Origin: Psococerastis gibbosa
Lineage: Eukaryota; Arthropoda; Insecta; Psocodea; Psocidae
Direction of reading: 5' to 3'
NCBI GenBank assembly: GCA_963971405.1
Contig: OZ020486.1
Coordinates: 34,619,419 to 34,683,418, forward strand
DNA length: 64,000 nucleotides
Under the pieces are notes generated by a model, which made no database searches, was not told where the DNA came from, and worked only from the letters and a program-made list of their open reading frames with translations. Shown piece by piece: positions 23,501 to 32,918 of the stretch. Position 1 is the stretch's first letter. Each line of letters starts with the position of its first letter. The position numbers were made by a program, and so were the translations under genes.

Positions 23501-25144
23501 TTCAGTTCGATTTCCTTCCTATAAAAAATAGCCTTACGCAGGAATAGAAGCAAGGGGGGGGGGGTGAATCCAGAGACCAATAAATATAGTCTACAGAAAG
23601 TTGCAAAGGCAAAGAGGGTAGGCCTACGAATAATAAGCACCGGGTCAAAGAGGCTGCGCAAGAATAGAGGTCGTTCAACGTGAAAATAGTAGTAGAAGTG
23701 AATCTAATTACTATTAATTAACTACCAACTGCCTGGGTTGACACTTTTCAATAATGTCCGGTTGATTGCGGCACCTACAAGATAAATAATAATGGCAGAT
23801 TGAATCACAATCATCAAACATAATAATATGTGGCACTATTATTACAGTAAGTTCTGTCCATTCCATGCATCAAGCTTACTTCAGCGATATTAGTAGTTAA
23901 TATCCTTAAAATGAACACCACAGAATACTATAATATACAATATAAAGGAATATGAGGAACACTTTAGGCCCTTGAAGTATCATAGATAATAATTCAGTTC
24001 TCTCCGCGATTCATATATTATGAAAGTCTGTAAAATGGTGTCACTAATACCGGTTGGTAGGCCGACCAAGAACTCTTTCCAAGCATTTTTCGCTAAAGTT
24101 ACAGAGTACTGAATTTTCTCAATAGCTTCGTCAACAGAATATCCGTAACATTGCTGAAAACCATCAACAGAGGCTTGATAAGACACTGAAAGGAGAATGT
24201 CTGAACCAGCTGAAACAGAATCAGTACATAACCTTTTGAGCTACTAGCTAGCGATGACTCATTTTCAGTAAAAGTCTGTTCCTAAAGTACTAATTGATCA
24301 GAGTACATATGTTAAACAATCTATGCCCGGATACTCGACTGGCCAATATTCTCAGTTCACTATATATTGGGCGACCATTGGCTATTCTTAGTTAGTAGGT
24401 TCCCAGCAATAATTTCGATGCTCTGGAATAGGATAAAACGTAGTAGCATGCAAGCAGCTTACGTCACATTTAACTGTCAAAACAGTGCGCGTCATAACTA
24501 AGAGTTGTCAAAATGTCAAATGCTCTCTAATTGAGAGAACAGCTTGAGTTCCTATGTACGTATCTGTAGAACTCTAAGAATACGAGATAGTGTTTAGTGC
24601 TTCGTGGTTCAGGCAGAGCACGGAGACAACTGTAGCCTTAATCGTTTAGTGCCATAATATTACGCAGTCCAAGCTGACTAACTTTGATTAATTGTAAACT
24701 GTTCAGTGACTAAGTGCAATTGCAGGTACGGTACTCATTGAGGAATTTCGAATTTGTCAAGGGACGAAATGGGCTTTGTGAATGTTTGTGCAAAACCAGA
24801 GTGCAGTCCAGAAGATTTCTATGAGCTGGCGCGTGGTGGCAAAAACTGTGCCCCTCCGTGCGGTCGGCTTCACACCAGTTTCAGAAATCTTCTGAAGTTG
24901 ATTCTGGTTTTCCAACTTTACAACGGCAAAATTCTCAGAGAGCCACCAGCGTGTGGTAATAAGAATTAGGCATTAAACTCTTACCATTTAAAAAATCTCT
25001 GTGCATTGCAGAAATAATTTCCGGTCTATCTACCAGGTACTTTGAAATCCAGAGAGGATGGTCGTCCATGGGGCCAGCGTACTGCTCAATTTGATAGCAC
25101 TGCGACCCCTCAAGAACTAGCTCCTTATCAGTGCCCACTGGCAT
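20575..25144 (-). CDS. Homocysteine S-methyltransferase (5 coding exons)
   Basis: Transfers a methyl group, probably from S-methylmethionine or S-adenosylmethionine, to homocysteine to make methionine. Exons in transcription order are 25144-24985, 24209-24051, 23265-22997, 21413-21214 and 20716-20575: 930 nt, 309 aa, close to bacterial MmuM (310 aa). All sites are GT-AG and in phase. Family motifs in order: an N-terminal LxDG-type region represented by LEGSQC; AGSDILLSVSYQAS; AIIGGSAGPYGA; FIAFETLPS; VSFNCK; the first zinc cysteine in VGLNCTQP; and the terminal GGCCR that supplies the other two zinc cysteines. It contains the ligands expected of an active enzyme, though the start carries LEGSQC where many relatives have LDGGLA. 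It converges on TBCE, with about 750 bp between the stop codons. Introns carry a 5S-headed SINE and MITE fragments. Confidence 0.93.
21801..22164 (-). mobile_element. 5S rRNA-headed SINE, copy 1
   Basis: Read on the minus strand it opens GCCAACGGCCATACCATGTT, the 5' end of 5S rRNA, and about 60-110 bp later has a box-C-like GGAACCTGGTGGGACATG. It ends in a short (CAA)n tail at 21801-21815. This is the architecture of SINE3-type elements, transcribed by RNA polymerase III from an internal 5S promoter. It lies in an intron of the homocysteine methyltransferase gene. The second copy is at 45975-46343. Confidence 0.7.
23424..23500. repeat. One end of a hAT-like element
   Basis: CAGAGGTTCTCAAACTTTTT at about 23424 is a classic hAT terminal sequence, followed by GCGACCCACTAAATTC-type body. 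No matching right end was found nearby, so it is a one-ended remnant. It is in intron 2 of the methyltransferase gene. Confidence 0.4.
24750..24940. repeat. Fragment related to the GGCCCGG-ended element
   Basis: Contains GTGCGGTCGGCTT, then GAAATCTTCTGAAGTTGATT and GGTTTTCCAAC, matching in order the body of the element at 48424-48803. A short open frame here is therefore repeat sequence, not a gene. It lies in methyltransferase intron 1. Confidence 0.4.
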
Positions 25145-25315
25145 GTTAACTTAAATTTCTAGAAATAATGAGTAATGATTTAGCAAATTATTTAAATACA
25201 ATATGGCACACACTCAAGATGCATAAAGACTCCCTTGCAAAGACTTAAATTAATGGATAAATGTAACTAATATACTAATAAAATTTATATTTTATTATTA
25301 TCAGTTATCACCATG

Positions 25316-27074
25316 AGGCGCCGATTCGGCCGATTCCACAGACGTCAGACCGGCTAGGGGTAAGGCACTATATACACGGGTATTGTCATCCGCCATGTTG
25401 TATCCCAAATTTCCTATATGGTAAGTATTGTATGAAAAGTAAAAGTTTGAAAAATATTGAAAAAACGAATATATACGTTTTAGTATTTTCTTATGAACTA
25501 CTTCCCTAATTGGTAGCACGTTTTTTAAATAATAATAAATAAACAACGATAAATTTCTAAAAATAAATAGGTAAACCCCCAATGCTTGGCTTATACACGA
25601 GTCGGTCAGCGTAACACCTGTGTTTGCACCATTCGTTTGCACTGCGCATGCTCATGGACCACAGAACATCGCATAATTATATATTAGGGCTGCCACATTC
25701 CGTGGTTTAACTCAGAATTCCGTGGGAAATAATTCTATTCCGAGAAATTTCCGGGGTTAACAATTTTTTAGGTTTTTCTGTGGATTTTTGGGGAAATACC
25801 TATGCATACCAATATTTGTATGCCAATTTATGGAATCATGTCAATTTGTGATGGTTGAATCTGAAGCTGATGGGTATTTTTTATCGGCTGCAATTTAAAG
25901 TTACAATTAAAATTTAAAATAACCAGATAAGGTTAGGAACCAGGGCCATGGACAGATGAGAGTTAAAAAAATCATATCATATAAAGGGGACCAATAACAT
26001 TTTAAAAAATTCCGGAGTATTCCGTATTCCGTGAATTATTTAAAAATTGTTAGGAATACGGCTGAAGTCGCTTGGCTGCCCAGCCTGGTACTCATCGTAG
26101 CCTACCATCATTAGTATTTAGTGCATTTAGTTTTTTTTCTACTACTGCACCTAATAAGCTAGGCTTAAATGATAAAGCAGTGACACCTAAATTTCAAATT
26201 ATGTAAGTAGGATTAAAGAAGCTTGTGTTTTGATATTACTAAATAATTAACGGAAAAATTAAAATTCCACAATTAAAAATTAATTAGACTTATATTGTGT
26301 TTATTGCAATTGAAAACTTCACTGCACTTTACAGAATAGTCAGCAGCACAGAACACCAAAATAGCATGCAGTACCGTAGGCCAAAAGTAAATTACAGCAT
26401 TACAACCCTTCACATTGAACTGTAGGCCTAGCCTACGTACCTACAGTACCCACTGTTCTTAGGTACTCAAAAATTGTTGATCCCGGAATAGAATTATTTC
26501 CCACGGAATTCTGAGTTAAACCACGGAATGTGGCAGCCCAAATATATAATTATACGATGTTCTGTGGTTGGAGTCCATGAGCATGCGTAGTGCAAACGAA
26601 TGGTGCAAACACAGGTGTTACGCTGACCGACTCGTGGCTTATACACCAGACTTATAATGGATACAACATGGCGAATGACAATACCTGTCTAATATAGAGC
26701 CCTAGCTAGGGGTAAATACAAAAACGGTGACGTGGTAGCAGACATTCAAGACTTAAGCGGGGTTTCTATCGACCTCACATTGCAGAATGCAAATGCCATT
26801 GACGGAAATTAGAATTTTTTTTTCATAGAAATCTATTAAAATGTTTGTACTTAACATATCCCATGACGCCATTTTTTAATTTTAGTTTGTTTGTGATTTT
26901 ACTGTATGATCATTGATCAATTTTAACTATGGCATAGAGTAAAACAAACATTTCCGTCAATGTGATTTGCATTCTGTAATGTGAGGTCGATGGAATCCCC
27001 GCCTGAGTCTTGAATGTCTGCTACCACGTCACCGTTTTTGTATTTAGCCCTAACCGGTCGGTGGAATCCCCGCC
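25316..27074. mobile_element. Capped Harbinger-like element split by a fold-back element
   Basis: The right part (26706-27074) carries, in inverted order, the same inner modules as the intact 30559-30942 copy and ends CGGTGGAATCCCCGCC followed by TAA. The left part (25316-25363) begins GGCGCCGATTC and ends GACCGGCTAGGGGTAA. The flanks are TGA and TAA, one mismatch. The 1.34-kb fold-back element at 25364-26705 separates the halves. Confidence 0.6.
25364..26705. mobile_element. Fold-back element with long imperfect inverted arms
   Basis: A 1342-bp non-coding element flanked by the same 11 bp, GCTAGGGGTAA (25353-25363 and 26705-26715). The arms pair over several hundred bases: ATTGTCATCCGCCATGTTGT at left with its complement near 26655-26690, then the AGTCGGTCAGCGTAACACCT, CATGAGCATGCG and CGTGGTTTAACTCAGAATTC blocks at about 25595-25750 with complements at 26480-26635. 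The middle (25760-26470) is unpaired AT-rich DNA. The arm start (AGGGCTCTATAT) recurs at 8883 and 27130. Confidence 0.75.
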
Positions 27075-27145
27075 TAAATTTAATGCAAATTTATAATCAT
27101 TTGAAGTTCCAGAGTTTGTGTACACTTTACTAGGGCTCTATAATA

Positions 27146-27270
27146 GGCGGGGTTTCCACTGACCGGCTAGGGCTAAATACAAAAACGGTGACGTGGCAGC
27201 AGACATTCAAGACTTAGGCGGTGTTTCCATCGACCTCGCATTACAGAATGCAAATGACATTGACGGAAAA
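27146..27270. mobile_element. Half copy of a capped Harbinger-like element
   Basis: Starts after ATA with GGCGGGGTTTCCACTGACCG, then GACGTGGCAGCAGACATTCA and the inner cap GGCGGTGTTTCCATC, and stops at TTGACGGAAAA. Only the left half is present. It has the same body as 13605/30559 but a different outer cap. Confidence 0.6.
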
Positions 27271-27529
27271 GTACCAGTTGACTCAACACTGACCTAATGC
27301 CAGCTAGTACTTATCAATACGGCATAGGCCCTTCTTGCACGAGCTGACACCACAATTACCTCTTCTTACTACAAATATCCTATAACTGTTATTACTGCTT
27401 ATTTATTATTATTGAACTGAATCCGTCGGTCGGTCATCCCTGGACACCTCAGCACCTTTTTTAAATTCATTTCGTGCTCACTACACTGCAATGCTGATGG
27501 CATTTTTAGGTGATCATTACACGCTTCGG

Positions 27530-27672
27530 CTGGCGTACTATGGCGTTTAAGGAGTAACTTATTATAAGGTTAAACATGTAAACAAGATAATTTTAGAATG
27601 GAAAGTGCTATTCAAAATAGTTTTCTTTACATTTTAACCCCAATAATAAATTAATACTAAGCGACATAGTAC
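27530..27672. repeat. Short palindromic repeat family, copy A
   Basis: Ends GTACTATGGCGTTTA and its near complement (TAAGCGACATAGTAC) enclose AAACATGTAAACAAGATAAT, GGAAAGTGC and a complement. Relatives are at 39060-39192, 8950-9055 and a fragment at about 61353-61410. It is probably a non-autonomous DNA element. No clear target duplication was seen. Confidence 0.5.
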
Positions 27673-28094
27673 CCGCAGCTGCTCGACGCATTTTCAAACT
27701 GGCCCGATTATACCACAGACACCTTAATATACTATATATACTGTTCGGGAAAGGTGTATCCATAAATTTATTTTAAATAATCAGCAATAGGACTATTGAA
27801 ATTGTATTAATCGCAAACTGAAATTTTTGGCGTTAGGGAATGTGGGACAGAAGTGCAGGCTCAGGACACATACCTACGGCACCTATTTAGCTATTTACAA
27901 TCCCATTTCTTAATAATGTTGCACAGAGCTCAACGTGCATTTTTACTTTCTAAATACAACAATACATTAGAACAATTTCAGTTTGTGGCACAATATTATT
28001 CTGCATTTACATATTATTTATAAATTTACAAGATATGATATTCTAAAAAATTTAAGCCAAAGAAATGATTGAAAATAAAAAATATTGAAGCAGC

Positions 28095-31000
28095 TCATCT
28101 TTTGGAGAGAATGTAACTTGCAGCTAAAGCTACGCCGAGTGCAAGGATACCACCACCAACCGCCAGTGCTCCACGGCGTCCGTCTGCAACAGTAATAAAT
28201 TCAAGTTATCATGGTTTTTTAACACATTCACTGTCATGGCTAGCGTTATCAGTAGACAGTGGTTTTCCATGTCACTCCTCCTGGTGGTAAGATGAGGAAC
28301 TTAGCACTAATTGCCATTTGCATCCCTTGTTTTAATCAATTACATTAAAGTTTAAGTCGCCATAGCTTTGATATTTTTCATTGCCAGACAAAACCAAAAA
28401 CACAGTTCTGTCTGCCCTCTCTTTATTTTGGTCATAAGTTAAATATTGCCATGTCTAGTGATTTCAGTAGACGGGGCCTGAAACGAACATTTAAAAGTCT
28501 AGCAATTTCGATAGACACGGACTCACAGGAAAAATTTTGTGCCTAACGAATTCGCTAGACATTTCGCTACCTGGAAAACTACCGATTTTGGTCCGGCAGT
28601 GAATGTCTTAAATCAATAATTTAATAATTTCTTAGTAATATAACTACCTACAGTAGGTTATTCATTAAAAAGCCGTGAACATATACGAAATTCTAGCCGA
28701 AAAATGCCGACCAGTGCGCGGTATTATATTTTGACAATGTCCCAGTAAAATTTTTGCATCGGAGACAATTATATGTGGCCCAAATGTTAGGCAGCTATTC
28801 CACCGACCTCGTTTTGCATAATGCAAGTGCATGACGTGGTAGCAGACATCGTTAATAAGTCTCTGCCATATTTTAAGGAGCCTATAATGTAGATACTGAA
28901 CTTATGTATCATAAATTAAGTTATAATATGGTAGAGACTTATTAATGATGTCTGCAACCACGTCATGGACTTGCATTATGCAAAACGAGGTCGGTGGAAT
29001 AGCCCCCTAAGCTTTTTTACGGAGACAGCTCCAGAAATTGATACAATGAATGCATCCGAATCGGGCCCGTACCCTCCAAAAATTTGATAAAAAAATAATA
29101 AATAATTTAAGAGTTTTAACTTGAACTACTAAAATTACTACGGATGTAGTATCATTTATAAAATATTTTGTTCTTGGCCCCCCTCAAAATAAAATCCTGG
29201 GTACGGGCCAGATCCGAATAACTTCTTCTGTCGCCTCTGTAGGTAGCAAATACCTGTGTTGAGTTACGACAGGGCTCAAATTGATGTTGTGTAGAGCCAT
29301 TGAAGGCTATAATGAAATATTAATATTGCTAGCCTACCTAAAATCTATGAGACTAGCTGCATTTTCTAATTTTAGTAGCCAAGAAAGCCGTTGCTGTCAA
29401 GGAAAAATTGGGACTACGAAGCTTACCTGCATTCAGTCTTTCGGTGACTTCTGTAATTAAAGGTTCCACTTGGGGATTATTTGGTTCGATTTCTTGAAAC
29501 GCTCGCAATATTTGTAACGACTTCGTATAATTCTGCAAGTTAAATACTAACAATAAAATAAATTGTTCGGAAATTTTTCAGCAATACATTTATTGCATAA
29601 TGACATAATGAAAGTCTGAATTACACTTAGTGAAATTTCTCAGAAGATGCTTGATGCAACCCTCCACAGGTTAAGACAAGACATATTGTGTTTTTGGTGA
29701 AGTTATAGTGTAACTACCGTCAAGGAATGTAGTTTATCTTTGCCTCTTAGGCAGCTATTACACTTGTCACTTTTCCTCTCAATGGGAGAAAAAAGAGTCT
29801 GCTACCATAATATAACTTGATTTATAATAAATAAGTCACATAAACCACATTTGACGGGAAAAGTGACAAGTGGAATAACCGCCTTAAGAGAAGTTGTAGA
29901 TATATGGTATAATAATAGTCCCGTTTAAAGGAAAAATATAACATTTTTGGGTTGGCCACTTAAATAAGTTCAAGACGTTGGTAATTCAATGGACTATTCT
30001 TAACACGTATAAAATACCCCAACCAGCTGATGAAATGCTTGGAACTACTCCATTGTAAAGAATGAAACTTACTTTGCCTGCGGTGCGCCCTACAAATGGT
30101 ATGCTTCTACACTGAGATTAAAAGTTGAAAAAAATTGCAATTTCGTTTCATTATGAGCCTTAAATAAAATCTTGCATCTTGTCTATTGCGCCACGTACCT
30201 TCAAGCGTGCATAGCCTATGGCCAAAAAGTAAAGGTATTCTCTTCGCTTTTCTTCATTCTTAAATTTCTCAAAAAGATCTTCAAAAAAATATACACCTCG
30301 TTGGATGTCAGCAGAGTATGGACTTTTAATTAGACACAGCGCGTACTGAAACTGACTGTCCGGTGAGACTTTTCCTGATTGCAGCTCCTTGCAGTAATTT
30401 GACTCTAATTCCTAAAATTAAAATAATTATGTACCTAATTGCTAGAAGCAAGATAGGCTAGGTGAGGAATATGCAATATATGCAGTATAAACATGCGTTG
30501 TTATATTTATTTGTTTGTAGCAATCGGCGCTTATTTCTAAAATTTTAGATATCACTTTGGCGCCCATTCCATTGACCGGCTAGGGCTATTTCCAAAAACG
30601 GTGACGTGGTAGCAGACATTCAAGACTTAGGTGGCGTTTCCATCGACCTCGCATTGCAGAATGCAAATGACATTGATGAAAATTAGAATTTTTCTTTTTA
30701 TAGAAATCTATTAAAATGTTTGTACTTAACATATCCCATGACGCCATTTTTTAATTTTAGTTTGTTTGTTTGTGATTTTACTGTATGATCATTGATCAAT
30801 TTTAACTATGGCATAGAGGAAAATAAACATTTCCGTCAATTCTGCAATGCGAGGTCGGTGGAAACGCCTCCTAAGTCTTGAATGTCTGCTACCACGTCAC
30901 CGTTTTTGGAAATAGCCCTAGCCGGTCAATGGAATGGGCACCTTTCACATTAAACTCGAATTCAACAATAGACGATCATTCATTTTTAACAGTTCAGTTG

Positions 31001-32262
31001 GTACATATCTAATATCGAATTCAACAATAGACGATCATTCATTTTTAACAGTTCAGTTGGTACATATCTACGGTTTTTGACGTCATAAACAAATAACAAG
31101 GATGCACTTAGGAACAGAACCCCGAAGCAATCGGGTCTAGACTAAACAAAAACCTAGACTAATCTAAATCGTTTAGGTTTGGTAGAATCAAAAGATTGAA
31201 AAATAATGCTTCGTAGATCGTTTGTCCCACACGGCACACTAGTGTCAGCCGAATTTCTTTTCTGAGTGTTCAAAATGTTTTGTAAACAAGAAATTTTGCT
31301 GATTTTTTGACGAAAATAATTTATTGATCATTCCACAGATACAAAGATAACAAAGTGAACAGATAAAAAACTCATACAAAATCCAAGTTATCGCAGGAAG
31401 TTTATATTTTCTGAACTGAAATATTATTACCTTAAAAAAATTGGATAAAGAGCTTTATACCCATTTTGTAGCACAGTTGTAAATCTGTAAGGGAAATAGA
31501 CAGCTTTCACAGAAAGCTCGTATTTTTTAAGATTTTTCATCTGTTCCCTTTTATATCTTTGTGGCTGTGGAACGAGCAATTAATTAATTTCGTCCAAAAA
31601 GTACGATAATTTCTTGTTTACAAAACATTTTGAACACTCAGGTTTAATGTGCAGATGGGTGTGTGCACTGTGGATTAAAAAATAAGGAGTTCCAGCTGTA
31701 ACACCCAATCCTTCACAGTTTCATTTCACTTTTACAGCACTCGTTAGTTACGCAGCATTCTACGATTGTTTAATGTGAAACACGGTTGATTTGGTTGGCC
31801 AAGCATTTGTAATTGCTCGTTACATGTGTAAAATAATGCGCATTTGATATTTTAATGCCTTTGTAATAATACATACTTAATTACTTACTAGCCAACGCCC
31901 ACCCTTGAATGTCAGCCATTTGGTGACGCGCTGACCAGTAGCGACGTGTAATAATACATCAACGCTGACACATAATATAAGCATGAGTTCTCTATCCTGC
32001 TCATTGAGTTGGACTGAAGACTGCTGTCTGGCCCTGTCCTATGCATGTGGGATAGTGAAGTGTGAACTAAAACTATAGGTACTGTACATAGACCTTACTA
32101 CACGGGTGTTTTGGTTTCTTAGGCTAGTTCCCAAAGGTTTACTGGAGTAAGTAATAGAAAAAAGGAAAAACCTGATTGAATATTCATACTTCAATTTCTA
32201 ATTTTATTTATTTTTACCTTTAAATCGGCAGGGGAGACCGTAACATCCAATAGCTCATCCAT
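28095..32262 (-). CDS. FIS1: Mitochondrial fission 1 protein (4 exons)
   Basis: FIS1 is a tail-anchored outer mitochondrial (and peroxisomal) membrane protein that helps recruit the fission machinery. Exons in transcription order are 32262-32218, 30411-30199, 29532-29427 and 28183-28095: 453 nt, 150 aa (human 152). All junctions are GT-AG and in phase. The protein has the short N-terminal arm, two TPR-like repeats (SQFQYALCLIKSPYSADIQR, then REYLYFLAIGYARLK and NYTKSLQILRAF), and a C-terminal transmembrane helix (ALAVGGGILALGVALAASYI) followed by the basic SKR tail that directs mitochondrial targeting. Each of the three introns carries at least one capped miniature element (30559-30942, 29750-29883, 28800-29007). 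The gene is transcribed away from the CIB gene. Confidence 0.95.
28800..29007. mobile_element. Capped Harbinger-like element in FIS1 intron 3
   Basis: A 208-bp palindromic element starting GGCAGCTATTCCACCGACCT. Its right end is the complement, ending GGTGGAATAGCCCCC. The flanks are TTA at left and TAA at right. The inner module GACGTGGTAGCAGACATC has a near complement at 28953-28968 (GATGTCTGCAACCACGTC). The outer cap AGCTAT differs from that of the 49200 element, although the adjacent CCGACCTC is shared. Confidence 0.75.
29062..29211. mobile_element. hAT-like miniature element (GGCCCGTACCC ends)
   Basis: A 150-bp element whose ends are CGGGCCCGTACCC and the complement of GGGTACGGGCCAG, flanked by an exact 8-bp ATCCGAAT duplication (29054-29061 and 29212-29219). 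A one-ended relative (CAGACCCGTAACCAGGATTT) is at about 39930-39950, next to a poly(G) run. Confidence 0.85.
29750..29883. mobile_element. Capped Harbinger-like element in FIS1 intron 2
   Basis: A 134-bp element flanked by TTA on both sides (29747-29749 and 29884-29886). It starts GGCAGCTATTACACTTGTCA and ends with the complement of GGCGGTTATTCCACTTGTCA. The body is otherwise unlike the other copies, but a GTCTGCTACCA piece of the shared inner motif is kept. Confidence 0.8.
30559..30942. mobile_element. Intact nested-palindrome Harbinger-like element, reference copy
   Basis: 384 bp flanked by TTT on both sides (30556-30558 and 30943-30945). Layers from the outside inward: outer cap GGCGCCCATTCC; GACCGGCTAGGGC; AAAAACGGTGACGTGGTAGC and AGACATTCAAGAC; a second cap at 30630 (GGTGGCGTTTCCATCGACCT); GCATTGCAGAATGCAAATGA; then an AT-rich centre. 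The right half repeats every layer in complement. It lies in FIS1 intron 1. Confidence 0.85.
30956..31071. repeat. 59-bp tandem duplication
   Basis: Two almost identical units starting TCGAATTCAACAATAGACG at 30956 and 31015. It begins 11 bp beyond the right target-site TTT of the miniature element at 30559-30942. Confidence 0.85.
31262..31641. mobile_element. Terminal-inverted-repeat miniature element
   Basis: About 380 bp with inverted ends CTGAGTGTTCAAAATGTTTT and GTAAACAAGAAAT, and a second inner pair (ATTCCACAGATACAAAGAT against ATATCTTTGTGGCTGTGGAA). No coding capacity. The target duplication is not clear. It lies in FIS1 intron 1. Confidence 0.65.
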
Positions 32263-32918
32263 TTTTTGTTATAAAATTAATCAATAATGTTCAGACTTCA
32301 GTTCAGTTTATTTATTTCGCCATTGTTGATTGTCGAATGTCGCCATTCCCATTTCCCTATATTTTCCATGTCGGCTGTCGCGCCAATTTTTAAACTTATT
32401 ACAGTATTCAATGCATATAATAAAATACTTATCAGCTCTTAAGAAGTCGGTTAGGGTTTATTATAATTGGGAAAATTGTATTCTGTTAAAATTTGAAACT
32501 TTAAGCGCTTTATGAACTACACTGCTGGCCGTTCCCTGGTGCATTTAACATTCTTACACCGAATGCAACCAAAGGTTTTCTTTTCATAAATTTAAAATTT
32601 CCGCCACTTTTGTCGACATGATGAAAAATGAAATTTTAATTTAAACAAAATGGCTGCCAAACCAGGTTTTTCTTCATTGTTTTGATTATTATATTAATAT
32701 ATATTTATTTGACGAATGACGAGACGAGAGAAATCAATATTTTAATTACTGAAGGTCTGATAATGGATCATTTTCATTTTCAATAAATGTTTCATGATAC
32801 CTATACTTGTATGTACAGGAATAAGACAAGTACGAGTGGCATTGACTAATTGAATTAATCCGCCAAACTCTTAGGTGCTCTTTTGGTTACTTTGGTTGCA
32901 ATTTCAATCATATATAAG
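32263..32918. promoter_or_regulatory. Shared upstream region between FIS1 and CIB
   Basis: The start codons of FIS1 (minus) and CIB (plus) lie 656 bp apart, with no repeat or exon recognised between them, so both promoters must be here. No clear TATA box was seen at the expected distance on either side. A bidirectional promoter is inferred from layout only. Confidence 0.5.

Noticed and set aside
24186..24188. Splice acceptor directly before the first Met of the frame in methyltransferase exon 2
   Set aside because: Using the acceptor at 24210-24211 instead restores the conserved AGSDILLSVSYQAS segment and correct phase.
24754..24969. 71-codon plus-strand frame
   Set aside because: Its sequence matches the body of the GGCCCGG-ended element at 48424-48803 and it lies in a methyltransferase intron.
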